From positions 1 through 64,000 of the forward strand of contig JYIN01000008.1 in the NCBI GenBank assembly GCA_002007405.1: 64,000 bases of DNA, in the 5' to 3' direction. Under the pieces are notes generated by a model, which worked only from the letters and a program-made list of their open reading frames with translations, did not search any database and had not been told where the DNA came from. The position numbers and the translations under genes are program-made. This document shows positions 1 to 9,034 of this stretch, in pieces. The stretch comes from Gammaproteobacteria bacterium Gsub (lineage in GTDB: Bacteria; Pseudomonadota; Gammaproteobacteria; PS1; Pseudothioglobaceae). Numbering within the stretch: position 1 is the first letter of the stretch; each line of letters opens with the position of its first letter.

Positions 1-102
1 GGTAGGGGGAGAGGTGCTGCCTCCATCTGAATCTGAGCCGTTACAAGCAGCGAGTGTTAAAACGATAAAACTGGTTAAAAATAATTTGCTTAGTTTAAAC
101 AT
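1..102 (-). CDS. Lipoprotein, N-terminal part only (runs off window)
   Basis: The reverse strand has an ATG at 102 opening a frame that stays open to the window edge (34 codons visible). The product starts with a short basic N-terminus, a hydrophobic stretch and a lipobox LAAC with the acylated Cys at residue 20. It is followed by a Gly/Ser/Asp/Pro-rich linker typical of exported lipoproteins. Only the signal region is visible, so function cannot be assigned. It resembles the N-terminus of the large lipoprotein at 33979-37179, which suggests, but does not show, another surface-exposed repeat protein. Confidence 0.7.
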   Translation of the reverse strand, partial: MFKLSKLFLTSFIVLTLAACNGSDSDGGSTSPPT

Positions 103-263
103 GGTTTTTCCTATTTTAAATAATTTTTAATGACAAAATATTGCCGAGTTAGAGCGTATTTTCTGCTATGATACCTAATTTTAGGTAACATGCAATGTTA
201 TTTAGCAAAATAATTGGTTTATATTAACCTAATAGAATAAACGCAGCAAACACTGGATATTTT

Positions 264-2507
264 TCAAACCGCTTCAATCAAAATAACATTCTGATAACCT
301 TTGGGCAATAAACTACCGCGCTTGGCACGGCTGGCAATATAGTTAGTTAAATCTTGAAACTTAACAGTGAAATGGCGTTTACCTGTCGTTATTTTAAGAT
401 TTTGAGTAGGCGACAATACGCAAACACTAGCTACAAATTCTTGTCTAGGTTTTAAATCTTTGGCTGGAATTTGAATGAGTTTGTTGCCTTTGCCTTTTGA
501 TAAAATCGGTAGCTCAGCAATAGGAAAAATCAATAAACGCCCACGATTGGTGGCAACAGCTACAAATTGTGATTGGATGTCATCTACCATCGCTACTTTC
601 ATCACTTTTGAATCCATAGGTAGTGCTAATACAAGTTTGCCAGCTTGCCTTAAAGATAATAAATCACCTATTGTGGCAATGAAACCATAACCTATATCAG
701 ATGATAATAGAATTTTTTGCTCGTTATCGCCCATCACCATATCAACAAATTGGGCATCAGTAGGCGGAGTGAGTCTGCCAGTTAAAGGCTCACCTTGACT
801 GCGGGCACTGGGTAGAGAATTGGCTACCAAAGTATAAGACCGACCTGTTGAATCAATAAAAATTACCGGCTTATTACTCCGTCCTTTGACACTGGTTTGG
901 TAGCCATCGCCAGACTTATAATTCAATGCAGATGGGTCAATATCATGACCTTTAGCGCTTCGCACCCAGCCCTTATCACTCAAAACAATGGTAACATTTT
1001 CAGCAGGGACAATGTCTTCTTTATTAAACGCTTGAGCAGAGATGACTTTTGCCATAATTTTACAACGGCGCTTATCGCCAAACTCTTTAATAATGGCTTT
1101 GAGTTCTTTTTTAAGATAGGTTTTTAGGCGTCTGTCACTGGATAATAATAATTCTAATTGTTTTTTCTCGGCTGCAAGCTCATCTTGTTCAGTTTGGATT
1201 TTCATCTCTTCTAACTTTGCAAGATGGCGGAGTTTGAGCTCTAAAATTGCTTCAGCTTGAACATCATCAAGGGAAAAACGCGCTATCAATACTGGTTTTG
1301 GCTTGTCTTCGGTGCGAATAATGGCAATCACTTCATCAATATTTAAAAACGCAATCAGCAAGCCTTGCAAAATATGCAAACGCATCAAAATTTTTTCCAA
1401 ACGGTAATTTAGACGGTTGGTAAGGATTTGTAATCTATAATTTAGCCATTCTTTAAGCATGGGTATCAGTGGCTTGATTTGCGGTCTACCATCTAAACCA
1501 ATCACATTCATATTGACACGATAATTTTTTTCTAAATCAGTGGTGGCAAATAAATGTAGCATCAAAGCATCAGCATCAACTCGATTAGAACGCGGGACAA
1601 TCACGATACGGGTTAAGTTTTTATGATCTGATTCATCACGGATATCATCCACTAATGGGAGTTTTTTAGCACGCATTTGGGTGGCAATTTGGGTAATGAT
1701 TTTAGATCCTGAGGTTTGAAAAGGCAGTGCTTCAATCACAATGTCATCATCTTCTTTTTGGTAAGTGGAGCGCATTTTTACCGAACCATAGCCAACATCA
1801 TAAAGCTGGCGTAGATCCGCTGCTGAAGATACAATATCGGCACCTGTTGGGTAATCTGGTGCGGGTAATAATTGCATAATATCGTCTAAATCGGTTGCTG
1901 GCTTATCCAATAATTGAATGCAAGCAGATAGCGTCTCGGTAAGATTATGTGGCGGCACATCAGTTGCCATGCCAACGGCAATACCTGAGGTGCCGTTGAG
2001 TAATAAATTCGGCACTTTTGCAGGTAGGCTTTCGGGCTCTTGCAGTGAGCCATCAAAATTATCTACCCAGCTGACAGTGCCTTGGTTAATTTCTGCGAGC
2101 AATAAATCAGCATAACGAGAAAGCCGAGATTCAGTATAGCGCATCGCTGCAAAAGATTTTGGATCATCGGCTACACCCCAGTTGCCCTGCCCGTCAATAA
2201 ATGGATAACGATACGAAAAGGGTTGTGCCATTAGCACCATCGCCTCGTAACAGGCGCTGTCGCCATGGGGATGAAATTTACCTAATACATCACCCACCGT
2301 GCGTGCTGATTTTTTGAATTTTGCACTGGATTTAAGCCCCAGTTCGCTCATCGCATAAATGATACGCCTTTGCACGGGTTTTAGCCCGTCGCCGACAAAA
2401 GGCAAGGCACGGTCAAGGATTACATACATTGAATAATCAAGATAGGCGCGTTCGCTAAATGCCGATACACTTTGCTGTTCAAGCTCGGTTTGAGGTATTT
2501 TTCCCAT
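264..2507 (-). CDS. parC: DNA topoisomerase IV subunit A
   Basis: Type IIA topoisomerase breakage-reunion subunit. With ParE it decatenates daughter chromosomes in the cytoplasm. The 747-residue length fits ParC rather than the longer GyrA. The N-terminal domain carries the [13 protein letters not shown] segment (the quinolone-determining region, with the sensitive-type Ser at residue 84) and the catalytic Arg-Tyr pair at 123-124 ([11 protein letters not shown]). A C-terminal beta-propeller follows from roughly residue 500. GyrA was considered, but the length, the weak C-terminal GyrA-box and ParC-like start favour ParC. parE is not in the window. The gene stands alone, about 90 bp downstream of the protease gene on the same strand. 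Confidence 0.95.
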   Translation of the reverse strand: MGKIPQTELEQQSVSAFSERAYLDYSMYVILDRALPFVGDGLKPVQRRIIYAMSELGLKSSAKFKKSARTVGDVLGKFHPHGDSACYEAMVLMAQPFSYRYPFIDGQGNWGVADDPKSFAAMRYTESRLSRYADLLLAEINQGTVSWVDNFDGSLQEPESLPAKVPNLLLNGTSGIAVGMATDVPPHNLTETLSACIQLLDKPATDLDDIMQLLPAPDYPTGADIVSSAADLRQLYDVGYGSVKMRSTYQKEDDDIVIEALPFQTSGSKIITQIATQMRAKKLPLVDDIRDESDHKNLTRIVIVPRSNRVDADALMLHLFATTDLEKNYRVNMNVIGLDGRPQIKPLIPMLKEWLNYRLQILTNRLNYRLEKILMRLHILQGLLIAFLNIDEVIAIIRTEDKPKPVLIARFSLDDVQAEAILELKLRHLAKLEEMKIQTEQDELAAEKKQLELLLSSDRRLKTYLKKELKAIIKEFGDKRRCKIMAKVISAQAFNKEDIVPAENVTIVLSDKGWVRSAKGHDIDPSALNYKSGDGYQTSVKGRSNKPVIFIDSTGRSYTLVANSLPSARSQGEPLTGRLTPPTDAQFVDMVMGDNEQKILLSSDIGYGFIATIGDLLSLRQAGKLVLALPMDSKVMKVAMVDDIQSQFVAVATNRGRLLIFPIAELPILSKGKGNKLIQIPAKDLKPRQEFVASVCVLSPTQNLKITTGKRHFTVKFQDLTNYIASRAKRGSLLPKGYQNVILIEAV

Positions 2508-2595
2508 TAGAGATTAGATGACAAAAGTTGATATTTTAATTTAACTTTTTATAGACCTTGACATAATTGATAGATAATCATGCTTAATCCAAAAT

Positions 2596-3573
2596 TTAAT
2601 TGACAGTGCGTGAGAGACGCAAAATTGAATTTTTTTTATCAATCACAAAATCAAAGTTTGTGAGCCAATCAAGACCTAACAAACCGTCAATATTATCAGG
2701 CAATTTTGCCGTTGGCAACACCACGACTGGGAATTTATTTTTCACCACTGTGCCTACCACTAAAGCATCTAATTTAACTTGGAAGGCTTCTATTTTGCCG
2801 TTTGCCGTGCTTAAAATAACCCTACCTGTTTGTGGGTAATTATTCGCAACTAAATGGTCGCCAAGTGTGGTGATACTCGCACCTGTATCTAAAATCAATC
2901 GTACGCTTTGATCATCAACAGTTGCGTCTATATGCCAAGAGTTACCATTGCTAATAAGTGGAATCTCAACCTCACCCTGCTGAAAAATCTGTGCATAATT
3001 GAGCTGCGCTTGCAGTTGGTCAAATTGTGATTTCCATTTGATATTATCCGCTAAAAAATTCAGTTGATATTGTGCTTGTGAATATTTCTCAAGGCTTAAA
3101 AACAGTTGAGTTAAAAAATAGCGCAATTGTAATTCATTCGGTAAAACATTAACGGCTTTATTGAGAAAATCTATCTTCAATTGAGGGTTATTCCCTCCCA
3201 GTTGTTGCAAATAAAGTTCGCTAATATCTAAAAACATTTTTTCTATTAGTGGCACAGGATAATCATTCTGGACCTGTGCAAGCACATTTTCAATATGGGT
3301 TAATGCCTTTAGATATTCGCCATTTTTAATTGCGATTTTGCTGTTTGCAATTAAAACTTCGGGTGAGTAGGGATCTTTTACACTACTCGTATTTTGCACC
3401 GTTGGAATCTGTTTGGATTTGACAATTTTTTGGGGTATTTGTGACTTGCTGGGTGTTGTTTCAATAGCGGGGGCTTGGTTTTGTGTTATTTGTGTCGCGG
3501 GTGCATTATCAAATTGCTGATTTAAAAACCAGCCCAACAATATACCCAACAGTAAAAATAATAAATTATTCAA
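2596..3573 (-). CDS. Membrane-anchored retropepsin-like aspartic protease
   Basis: 325 residues. An N-terminal hydrophobic helix (about 3-18) anchors or exports the protein. A Thr/Gln/Lys-rich linker follows, then an alpha-helical TPR-like segment (about 70-190) and a C-terminal clan AA aspartic protease domain. The domain has the DTGAS active-site motif at 229-233 and a second hydrophobic-Gly element, GLLGLDWL, near 297. Such single-domain proteases act as dimers, normally in the periplasm. The start is a TTG at 3573 preceded by GAAGA, and no ATG lies nearby that keeps the membrane helix. Substrate unknown. It lies upstream of parC with an 88-bp gap and is not obviously in one operon with it. 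Confidence 0.8.
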   Translation of the reverse strand: MNNLLFLLLGILLGWFLNQQFDNAPATQITQNQAPAIETTPSKSQIPQKIVKSKQIPTVQNTSSVKDPYSPEVLIANSKIAIKNGEYLKALTHIENVLAQVQNDYPVPLIEKMFLDISELYLQQLGGNNPQLKIDFLNKAVNVLPNELQLRYFLTQLFLSLEKYSQAQYQLNFLADNIKWKSQFDQLQAQLNYAQIFQQGEVEIPLISNGNSWHIDATVDDQSVRLILDTGASITTLGDHLVANNYPQTGRVILSTANGKIEAFQVKLDALVVGTVVKNKFPVVVLPTAKLPDNIDGLLGLDWLTNFDFVIDKKNSILRLSRTVN

Positions 3574-3688
3574 AATCTTCTACAATAAATCTCCACCGCA
3601 GACACGGTATTTTTTTTAACCGTGCTTTGTGTTTTAATACAGGCAATATTCCCAAAAGCCAGCTGGTTATTATAACCCTGATATATCA

Positions 3689-3712
3689 AGTTTAACAATG
3701 TATTGTTAAACT
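3689..3712. promoter_or_regulatory. Perfect inverted repeat, possible operator
   Basis: AGTTTAACAAT, a GT spacer, then ATTGTTAAACT: perfect 11-bp arms with a 2-bp centre. There is no T-run after it, so it is not a classic terminator. The symmetry suits a dimeric regulator binding site between the divergent protease and HTH genes. The regulator is unknown. Confidence 0.4.
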
Positions 3713-3897
3713 ATTCTTTGTTGCAATACCTTATCTCATCACACATGTTCTTACCTCTGTCGCTCTAAGGTTTGGCTCTCCGGTTTTACTTAAATATTAT
3801 TTTGGCATTTTATATTTTTTATTGGTTGATTTATTTATGCTAGTTTAAGGATTTAGATCTTTTTTTCTGTTGGAGAAAATGTAATGTGTTTTTGAAC

Positions 3898-3927
3898 TTG
3901 TGCATTCTTACAAAAAAATGATACAAT
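3898..3927 (+). promoter_or_regulatory. Putative sigma70 promoter of the HTH gene
   Basis: TTGTGC at 3898-3903 and TACAAT at 3922-3927 are separated by 18 bases. They lie about 40 bases upstream of the ATG at 3970, which has a strong GAGGAGA ribosome site. The -35 box is at the edge of the repeated sequence shared with the 46.2-kb region. Confidence 0.4.
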
Positions 3928-3969
3928 AAAAGCGACTTTTTGGTAGATTAGACAGTTTGAGGAGATAAA

Positions 3970-4407
3970 ATGGTCAAATTGAGCGTATCAGAGGCTGCTA
4001 GAATGCTAAATATTAGCCGTTTTGATATTCAGCAACAAATTAACAATGGCAAATTACAAACCCATGAAGGTTATGTAACTACAGACAGTTTGAGGCTGGC
4101 TTATCCACAAGCCAACTTGCATTCTGAACAGGACAAGCACATACAAAAAATGCGGCAGATTAAAAATAATGCGGTGTTTAAAGCAGGTAGTACTGATGCT
4201 GCCCATGCTGAAAATGAGAAAGCCTTTTTGAGCGTGATTGCAGGGTTAAAAACCAAACTACACAAAGAAACCATTAAAAACCAACATTATAAAGTGGTTT
4301 TTGAAGAATTAACCCAGCGTTTGCAAGCGCTTGAAGAATGTTGTCACGCTCAAGATAAAGAAGCGTTGCACCAGCTGCAGGGCTGGGTCAAGCAACAGCC
4401 GCATTGA
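3970..4407 (+). CDS. Small HTH / coiled-coil protein of unknown function
   Basis: 145 residues. The first about 50 residues look like a MerR/excisionase-type winged helix (LSVSEAARMLNISRFDIQQQ, then a short strand with a TTDSL turn and a YP motif). The rest is predicted helical and charged, including a likely coiled coil (about 75-125) and a CC pair at 118-119. There is no membrane segment. The ribosome site GAGGAGA sits 5 bases before the ATG. I recall similar N-terminal segments on ferredoxin/flavin-reductase-type proteins of sulfur bacteria, but no such catalytic domain is present here. A DNA-binding or adaptor role is inference only. Confidence 0.7.
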   Translation: MVKLSVSEAARMLNISRFDIQQQINNGKLQTHEGYVTTDSLRLAYPQANLHSEQDKHIQKMRQIKNNAVFKAGSTDAAHAENEKAFLSVIAGLKTKLHKETIKNQHYKVVFEELTQRLQALEECCHAQDKEALHQLQGWVKQQPH

Positions 4408-4408
4408 T

Positions 4409-5230
4409 TTATTCTAAATTGTTTATAATTTGCAAACAGGGGTCGGCGCGATTCATCGAATAAAAATGAAAACTATCCACCCCTTGGGTTTTTAAAGTTT
4501 GACATAAATTAGACACCACCTCAGTGCCGAATGCCCTCAAAGAATCCAAATCGTTTTGATAAAAAATAAGTCTTGATAAAATCCATTTGGGAATCTCTGC
4601 ACCACATAAATTAGAAAATCTAAATAATTGAGCGTAATTGGTAATGGGCATAATACCAGGGGTGATGGGCACATCAATGCCGAGTTTTTCCACTTCGTCT
4701 TTAAATCTAAAATAAGCATCAGCATTATAAAAATATTGAGTAATTGCCGCATTAGCACCAGATTTAATTTTGTTGGCAAAATATGCTAAATCAGTTTGAA
4801 TATTTTTGGATTGCGGGTGCATCTCTGGATAAGCGGCAACCTCAATATAAAAATGATTACCATACTCGGATTTAATAAAAGCCACCAACTCATTGGCATA
4901 ATGAAAATCACCAATATCACGCATTCCAGAGGGAATATCTCCGCGTAAAACAACGATATGATTGATGCCAGCAGATTGATATTGATTGAGCAAATTTTTG
5001 ATTTTAGATGCAGAAGATCCAATACAAGATAGGTGTGGCGCTACTGCAATATGGTCATTTTTTTGAATATCTAATGCTGTTTCTAAAGTGACATTCTGAG
5101 TTGTGCCACCTGCACCAAAAGTTAGCGAAAAATACTCTGGTTGAGTAGTGCCCAACACTTGGCGTACTTGCCTTAGAGTTTGCTTGCCTTCATCAGTTCT
5201 AGGTGGAAAAAATTCAAAACTTATTTTCAT
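4409..5230 (-). CDS. metF: Methylenetetrahydrofolate reductase
   Basis: FAD-dependent reductase converting 5,10-methylene-THF to 5-methyl-THF for methionine synthesis (cytosolic TIM barrel). About 273 residues from the ATG at 5230, slightly shorter than the about 295-residue E. coli enzyme. Family motifs are visible: SFEFFPPRT at the N-terminus (the catalytic Glu is in FEFFPP), LTFGAGGTTQ, HLSCIG, VVLRGDIP and ITPGIMPI. A TTG three codons upstream would also be in frame, but the FEFFPP start pattern supports the ATG. It is convergent with the HTH gene, with only one base between stop codons. Confidence 0.95.
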   Translation of the reverse strand: MKISFEFFPPRTDEGKQTLRQVRQVLGTTQPEYFSLTFGAGGTTQNVTLETALDIQKNDHIAVAPHLSCIGSSASKIKNLLNQYQSAGINHIVVLRGDIPSGMRDIGDFHYANELVAFIKSEYGNHFYIEVAAYPEMHPQSKNIQTDLAYFANKIKSGANAAITQYFYNADAYFRFKDEVEKLGIDVPITPGIMPITNYAQLFRFSNLCGAEIPKWILSRLIFYQNDLDSLRAFGTEVVSNLCQTLKTQGVDSFHFYSMNRADPCLQIINNLE

Positions 5231-5367
5231 GGCTTGCAAAACATCAATAAAAACCCGTTATTATACCCACGAGGGTATAAATTTCACACAGAATGATTGT
5301 TATCGCCAAACCAGTTGCAATCGGGTAAAATGAGCCAATTTATTAAATTTAATAGCAAAAAATACTA

Positions 5368-5586
5368 ATGTCAAAAAGTGACTATATTGAGTTAGAAGGC
5401 GTAGTGAAGGAAAAGCTGCCAAATACGACTTTTACCGTTGAATTGGAAAACGGGCATAGCATATTGGCACATATTTCTGGGAAAATTCGCAAGCATTATA
5501 TTCGTATCTTGCCGGGCGACAAAGTAACAGTAGAAATGACGCCATACGACCTAACTAAGGGTAGAATCACTTTTAGGCACAAATAA
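5368..5586 (+). CDS. infA: Translation initiation factor IF-1
   Basis: 72 residues, exactly the usual length. It is an OB-fold S1-like protein that binds the 30S A-site during initiation. Characteristic segments are [40 protein letters not shown] and the C-terminal GRITFRHK. It is followed within 10 bases by tRNA-Leu, so the two may share a transcript. Confidence 0.98.
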   Translation: MSKSDYIELEGVVKEKLPNTTFTVELENGHSILAHISGKIRKHYIRILPGDKVTVEMTPYDLTKGRITFRHK

Positions 5587-5594
5587 AAAAATAT

Positions 5595-5679
5595 GCCGAT
5601 GTGGTGGAATTGGTAGACACGCTGGATTCAAAATCCAGTTTCTTCGGAAGTGACGGTTCGACCCCGTCCATCGGTACCA
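5595..5679 (+). tRNA. tRNA-Leu (anticodon CAA)
   Basis: 85-nt cloverleaf with a long variable arm as expected for a class II tRNA. The acceptor stem GCCGATG pairs with CATCGGT, discriminator A and encoded CCA at 5677-5679. The anticodon stem CTGGA/TCCAG encloses the loop TTCAAAA, giving anticodon CAA (reads UUG). The T-arm contains GGTTCGACCC and the variable arm has a TTCGGAA hairpin. It is located between infA and oadG. Confidence 0.97.
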
Positions 5680-5693
5680 ATGATTAAATAATT

Positions 5694-5933
5694 ATGCAAC
5701 ATACTTCGTTATTAGCAGATACACTCAACTTAACCTTGTTTGGTATGGGGTTTGTATTCTTATTTTTAGTGTTATTGGTTTTTATTACTCAATTGATGTC
5801 GGTCATTACGCAAAAAATTAACCCAAAAACTGAAGAAGATTCACCCAATAAAAACACGCCAATAAAACAGGAGCTAGATGAAGAAACCAAGTTTATTATT
5901 AAACAAGCAATTAAAATGCACAGAGGGGCTTAA
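5694..5933 (+). CDS. oadG: Oxaloacetate decarboxylase gamma subunit
   Basis: 79 residues: one transmembrane helix (about 15-38) followed by a charged, flexible cytoplasmic tail, as expected for OadG, which anchors and assembles the alpha and beta subunits of the Na+-pumping decarboxylase. The tail is Lys/Glu/Asn-rich and lacks the His cluster seen in some OadG proteins. Identification rests strongly on position directly before oadA (3-base gap) and oadB. Confidence 0.85.
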   Translation: MQHTSLLADTLNLTLFGMGFVFLFLVLLVFITQLMSVITQKINPKTEEDSPNKNTPIKQELDEETKFIIKQAIKMHRGA

Positions 5934-5936
5934 ATT

Positions 5937-7754
5937 ATGCTAAATATTTTTAAAAAAAAACCCAAAAAACCCAACAATAAAGTAGAAATTACCGAGCTGG
6001 TTTTTAGAGATGCACACCAATCTTTATTTGCAACCCGTTTGCGCATTGACGATATGTTGCCGATTGCTGATAAACTCGACAAAATTGGCTATTGGTCAAT
6101 GGAATCTTGGGGGGGAGCAACCTTTGATGCGTGCATTCGCTATCTTGGCGAGGACCCTTGGGATCGGATTCGAGAAATTAAAAAAATTATGCCCAATACG
6201 CCACAGCAAATGCTGCTTAGAGGGCAAAATTTATTGGGTTATCGCCATTATAGTGATGATGTGGTGCGTAAATTTGTGGATCAATCAGTAGAAAATGGGG
6301 TCAGTGTTTTTCGTATTTTTGATGCAATGAATGATATGCGTAACCTTAAAACTGCAATTGATCAAACCATTAAATTATCCCAACATGCACAAGGCACCCT
6401 CTCTTATACCGTCAGCCCAGTACATACCATGCAAACTTGGGTTGATATGGCAAAAACCATTGAGGATATGGGTGCCCATTCACTGTGTATTAAAGACATG
6501 GCAGGATTATTACAACCTTATGTGGCATACGACTTGGTCAAAGAAATCAAAGCGGCAATTAACATCCCTGTTCAATTACATGCCCATGCCACTACTGGAC
6601 TTTCAACTGCCAGTATTATTAAAGCAGTTGAAGCGGGTATCGATAGAGTAGATACAGCGATTGGCTCAATGAGTATGACTTACGGGCATTCTGCTACTAA
6701 CTCTGTGGTTTCCATCCTTGAAAACAGCCCTAGAAAAACCAGTTTAGATTTAAAAAAACTCGAGAAAATTGATGCTTATTTTAGACCGATACGCCATAAA
6801 TACGCGCAGTTTGAAGGCTCTCTCAAAGGGGTAGATTCAAGAATCTTACTCTCTCAAGTGCCAGGTGGGATGCTAACCAATATGGAAAACCAATTACGGG
6901 AACAAAATGCCGCTGACAAAATGGACGAAGTGCTGGCTGAAATTCCACGAGTGCGTAAAGATTTGGGTTATATTCCACTGGTTACCCCCACCTCACAAAT
7001 TGTTGGTACCCAATCTGTGCTTAATGTGCTGACTGGCGAGCGTTATAAAACCATTACTAAAGAGTCAATTGGAGTTTTAAAAGGTGACTACGGGGCAACC
7101 CCCGCTGCCGTTGATAAAGTCCTGCAAGATAGAGCGCTTGACGGTGAGTTGCCTATTACTTGCAGACCAGCTGATAATATTGCCCCAGAAATGCCCATTC
7201 TTGAGCAAGAATTTGACAAAATTGTAGTTGAGAAAAATATTACCCTAGCAAAGCATAAAATTGATGATTTATTAACTTATGCGCTGTTCCCTCAAGTTGG
7301 TATTTTATTTTTGGAAAATCGCGATAATCCCGATTTTTTTGAACCAGCACCACAAACCAATGACAAAGCTGATATAGATAATGAAAACGGCACTTACACA
7401 GTCTCATTTAAAGGCACTTCTTACAGCGTTGAGGTCTCTGCTGGCGGTGATATTACCTCAATGAAGGCAGCATCGGATATCGCACCTAGCCCTAAAGCCA
7501 ATCCAAAAGAAATTTTAGACGACAGCGCCGCACCCGAAGATGGTGAGATAATTACTGCTCCTTTATCAGGTAATATTTGGAAAGTATTGGTTGAAACTCG
7601 GCAAAAAATCTCTAAAGGGGATGTATTGGTGATTTTAGAAGCAATGAAAATGGAAACCGAAATCCGCGCTGCAAGAAATGGTGTTGTGGTAGATGTGGGT
7701 GTTAAAAAAGGTGATACAGTTAATGTTGGTCAAACTTTATTAACGCTTGCTTGA
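5937..7754 (+). CDS. oadA: Oxaloacetate decarboxylase alpha subunit (biotinylated)
   Basis: 605 residues. The N-terminal carboxyltransferase TIM barrel starts [17 protein letters not shown] and contains the metal and substrate motif QLHAHATTG. The conserved PYC/OADA domain lies around 300-470. A short Pro/Ala linker leads to a biotinyl domain with EAMKMET, biotin-accepting Lys571. The subunit transfers the carboxyl group of oxaloacetate to biotin, and OadB then decarboxylates it while exporting Na+. Pyruvate carboxylase subunit B is a possible alternative name, but the adjacent gamma and beta genes decide for the decarboxylase. The biotin ligase at 10981 could modify Lys571. Confidence 0.95.
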   Translation: MLNIFKKKPKKPNNKVEITELVFRDAHQSLFATRLRIDDMLPIADKLDKIGYWSMESWGGATFDACIRYLGEDPWDRIREIKKIMPNTPQQMLLRGQNLLGYRHYSDDVVRKFVDQSVENGVSVFRIFDAMNDMRNLKTAIDQTIKLSQHAQGTLSYTVSPVHTMQTWVDMAKTIEDMGAHSLCIKDMAGLLQPYVAYDLVKEIKAAINIPVQLHAHATTGLSTASIIKAVEAGIDRVDTAIGSMSMTYGHSATNSVVSILENSPRKTSLDLKKLEKIDAYFRPIRHKYAQFEGSLKGVDSRILLSQVPGGMLTNMENQLREQNAADKMDEVLAEIPRVRKDLGYIPLVTPTSQIVGTQSVLNVLTGERYKTITKESIGVLKGDYGATPAAVDKVLQDRALDGELPITCRPADNIAPEMPILEQEFDKIVVEKNITLAKHKIDDLLTYALFPQVGILFLENRDNPDFFEPAPQTNDKADIDNENGTYTVSFKGTSYSVEVSAGGDITSMKAASDIAPSPKANPKEILDDSAAPEDGEIITAPLSGNIWKVLVETRQKISKGDVLVILEAMKMETEIRAARNGVVVDVGVKKGDTVNVGQTLLTLA

Positions 7755-7767
7755 AGCGTCAATTAAT

Positions 7768-8898
7768 ATGCAACAATTAAACACTCTTTGGATGAATACT
7801 GGCTTGCATCAAATAGCATGGGGACAAGTGTTGATGCTGTTAATCGGGATGTTGCTTTTGTATTTAGCAATTGTCAAAAAATTTGAACCTTTATTGTTAT
7901 TACCCATTGGTTTTGGGGCAATTCTAGCGAATATTCCAGGGGCTGGTATTGCACAAGACGGAGGCATTTTGCATGTGTTTTATGTGGTCGGTATTGAATC
8001 GGGTGCTTTCCCATTGATTATTTTTATGGGGGTCGGGGCGCTGACTGATTTTGCCCCATTATTGGCAAACCCTAAAACACTACTACTGGGTGCAGCAGCA
8101 CAATTTGGTATTTTTGCTACTTTGTTAGGAGCGATTGGTCTAACGGCTGTGGGTATTTTTGACTTTAGCTTAACCGATGCAGCAGCGATTGGTATCATTG
8201 GCGGTGCTGATGGTCCGACCAGTATTTATGTTGCATCAAAATTAGCCCCTGATTTATTAGGAGCAATTGCCGTTGCCTCGTATTCTTATATGGCACTTGT
8301 GCCACTTATTCAGCCCCCGATTATGCGTGCTTTAACAAATGAAAAAGAACGCCAAATTGAAATGCAGCAACTCCGCAAGGTGTCAAAAACTGAGAAAATT
8401 GTTTTCCCAATTATGTTATTAACATTGGTGGCACTATTATTGCCAGCTGCAGCACCACTGTTAGGTATGTTTGCCTTTGGCAACCTGATGAAAGAATCGG
8501 GCGTAGTTGAACGCCTGAGTGATACAACCCAAAACGCCTTAATCAATATTGTTACTATATTTTTGGGTTTGGCAGTCGGCTCAAAACTCATAGCTGATAA
8601 ATTCCTTCAATTAGACACCTTAGGCATTTTGTTATTGGGTATGGCAGCTTTTGCAATTGGCACTGCCTTTGGTTTGTTGATGGCAAAATTGATGAATCTG
8701 TTTAGCAAACACAAAATCAACCCTCTAATTGGTTCTGCTGGCGTTTCTGCCGTGCCGATGGCGGCAAGGGTATCAAATAAAGTGGGTTTAGAGTCAAACC
8801 CGCATAATTTTCTACTTATGCACGCCATGGGTCCAAATGTTGCAGGGGTCATTGGTTCTGCGATTGCCGCTGGCATTATGATTCAATTTTTAGGTTGA
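7768..8898 (+). CDS. oadB: Oxaloacetate decarboxylase beta subunit (Na+ pump)
   Basis: Integral inner-membrane subunit that decarboxylates carboxybiotin and pumps Na+. About 376 residues from the ATG at 7768; a TTG at 7747 overlapping the oadA stop would add seven residues. About nine to eleven hydrophobic helices are apparent. Conserved family stretches are visible: [11 protein letters not shown] (contains the key Asp of the family), [15 protein letters not shown] and the terminal [16 protein letters not shown]. It is the last gene of the oadGAB operon. Confidence 0.95.
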   Translation: MQQLNTLWMNTGLHQIAWGQVLMLLIGMLLLYLAIVKKFEPLLLLPIGFGAILANIPGAGIAQDGGILHVFYVVGIESGAFPLIIFMGVGALTDFAPLLANPKTLLLGAAAQFGIFATLLGAIGLTAVGIFDFSLTDAAAIGIIGGADGPTSIYVASKLAPDLLGAIAVASYSYMALVPLIQPPIMRALTNEKERQIEMQQLRKVSKTEKIVFPIMLLTLVALLLPAAAPLLGMFAFGNLMKESGVVERLSDTTQNALINIVTIFLGLAVGSKLIADKFLQLDTLGILLLGMAAFAIGTAFGLLMAKLMNLFSKHKINPLIGSAGVSAVPMAARVSNKVGLESNPHNFLLMHAMGPNVAGVIGSAIAAGIMIQFLG

Positions 8899-9034
8899 TA
8901 TATTGCGGATTTATTAGGCTTATCAAAACACGATAGAATAAACCAAACATGATATAACCCTGTCTTCTGGGTAAAAATTTTAGGCTTTATATTTTAGCTA
9001 AAGTTTTATGTTTTAGCTAAATTTATTAAAATAA

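Larger units (their letters stand above)
3574..3969. other. Intergenic region with palindrome, relic repeat and promoter
   Basis: No gene is visible in these 396 bases between two divergent genes. They hold an 11-bp-arm palindrome (3689-3712), a 34-bp stretch (3867-3900) closely matching one at about 46192-46225, and a promoter-like pair just upstream of the HTH gene. No transposase remnant was recognised here. Confidence 0.6.

Noticed and set aside
5231-5367. Possible methionine/SAM riboswitch upstream of metF
   Set aside because: No SAM-riboswitch core or terminator hairpin could be recognised; the stretch is short and AT-rich.
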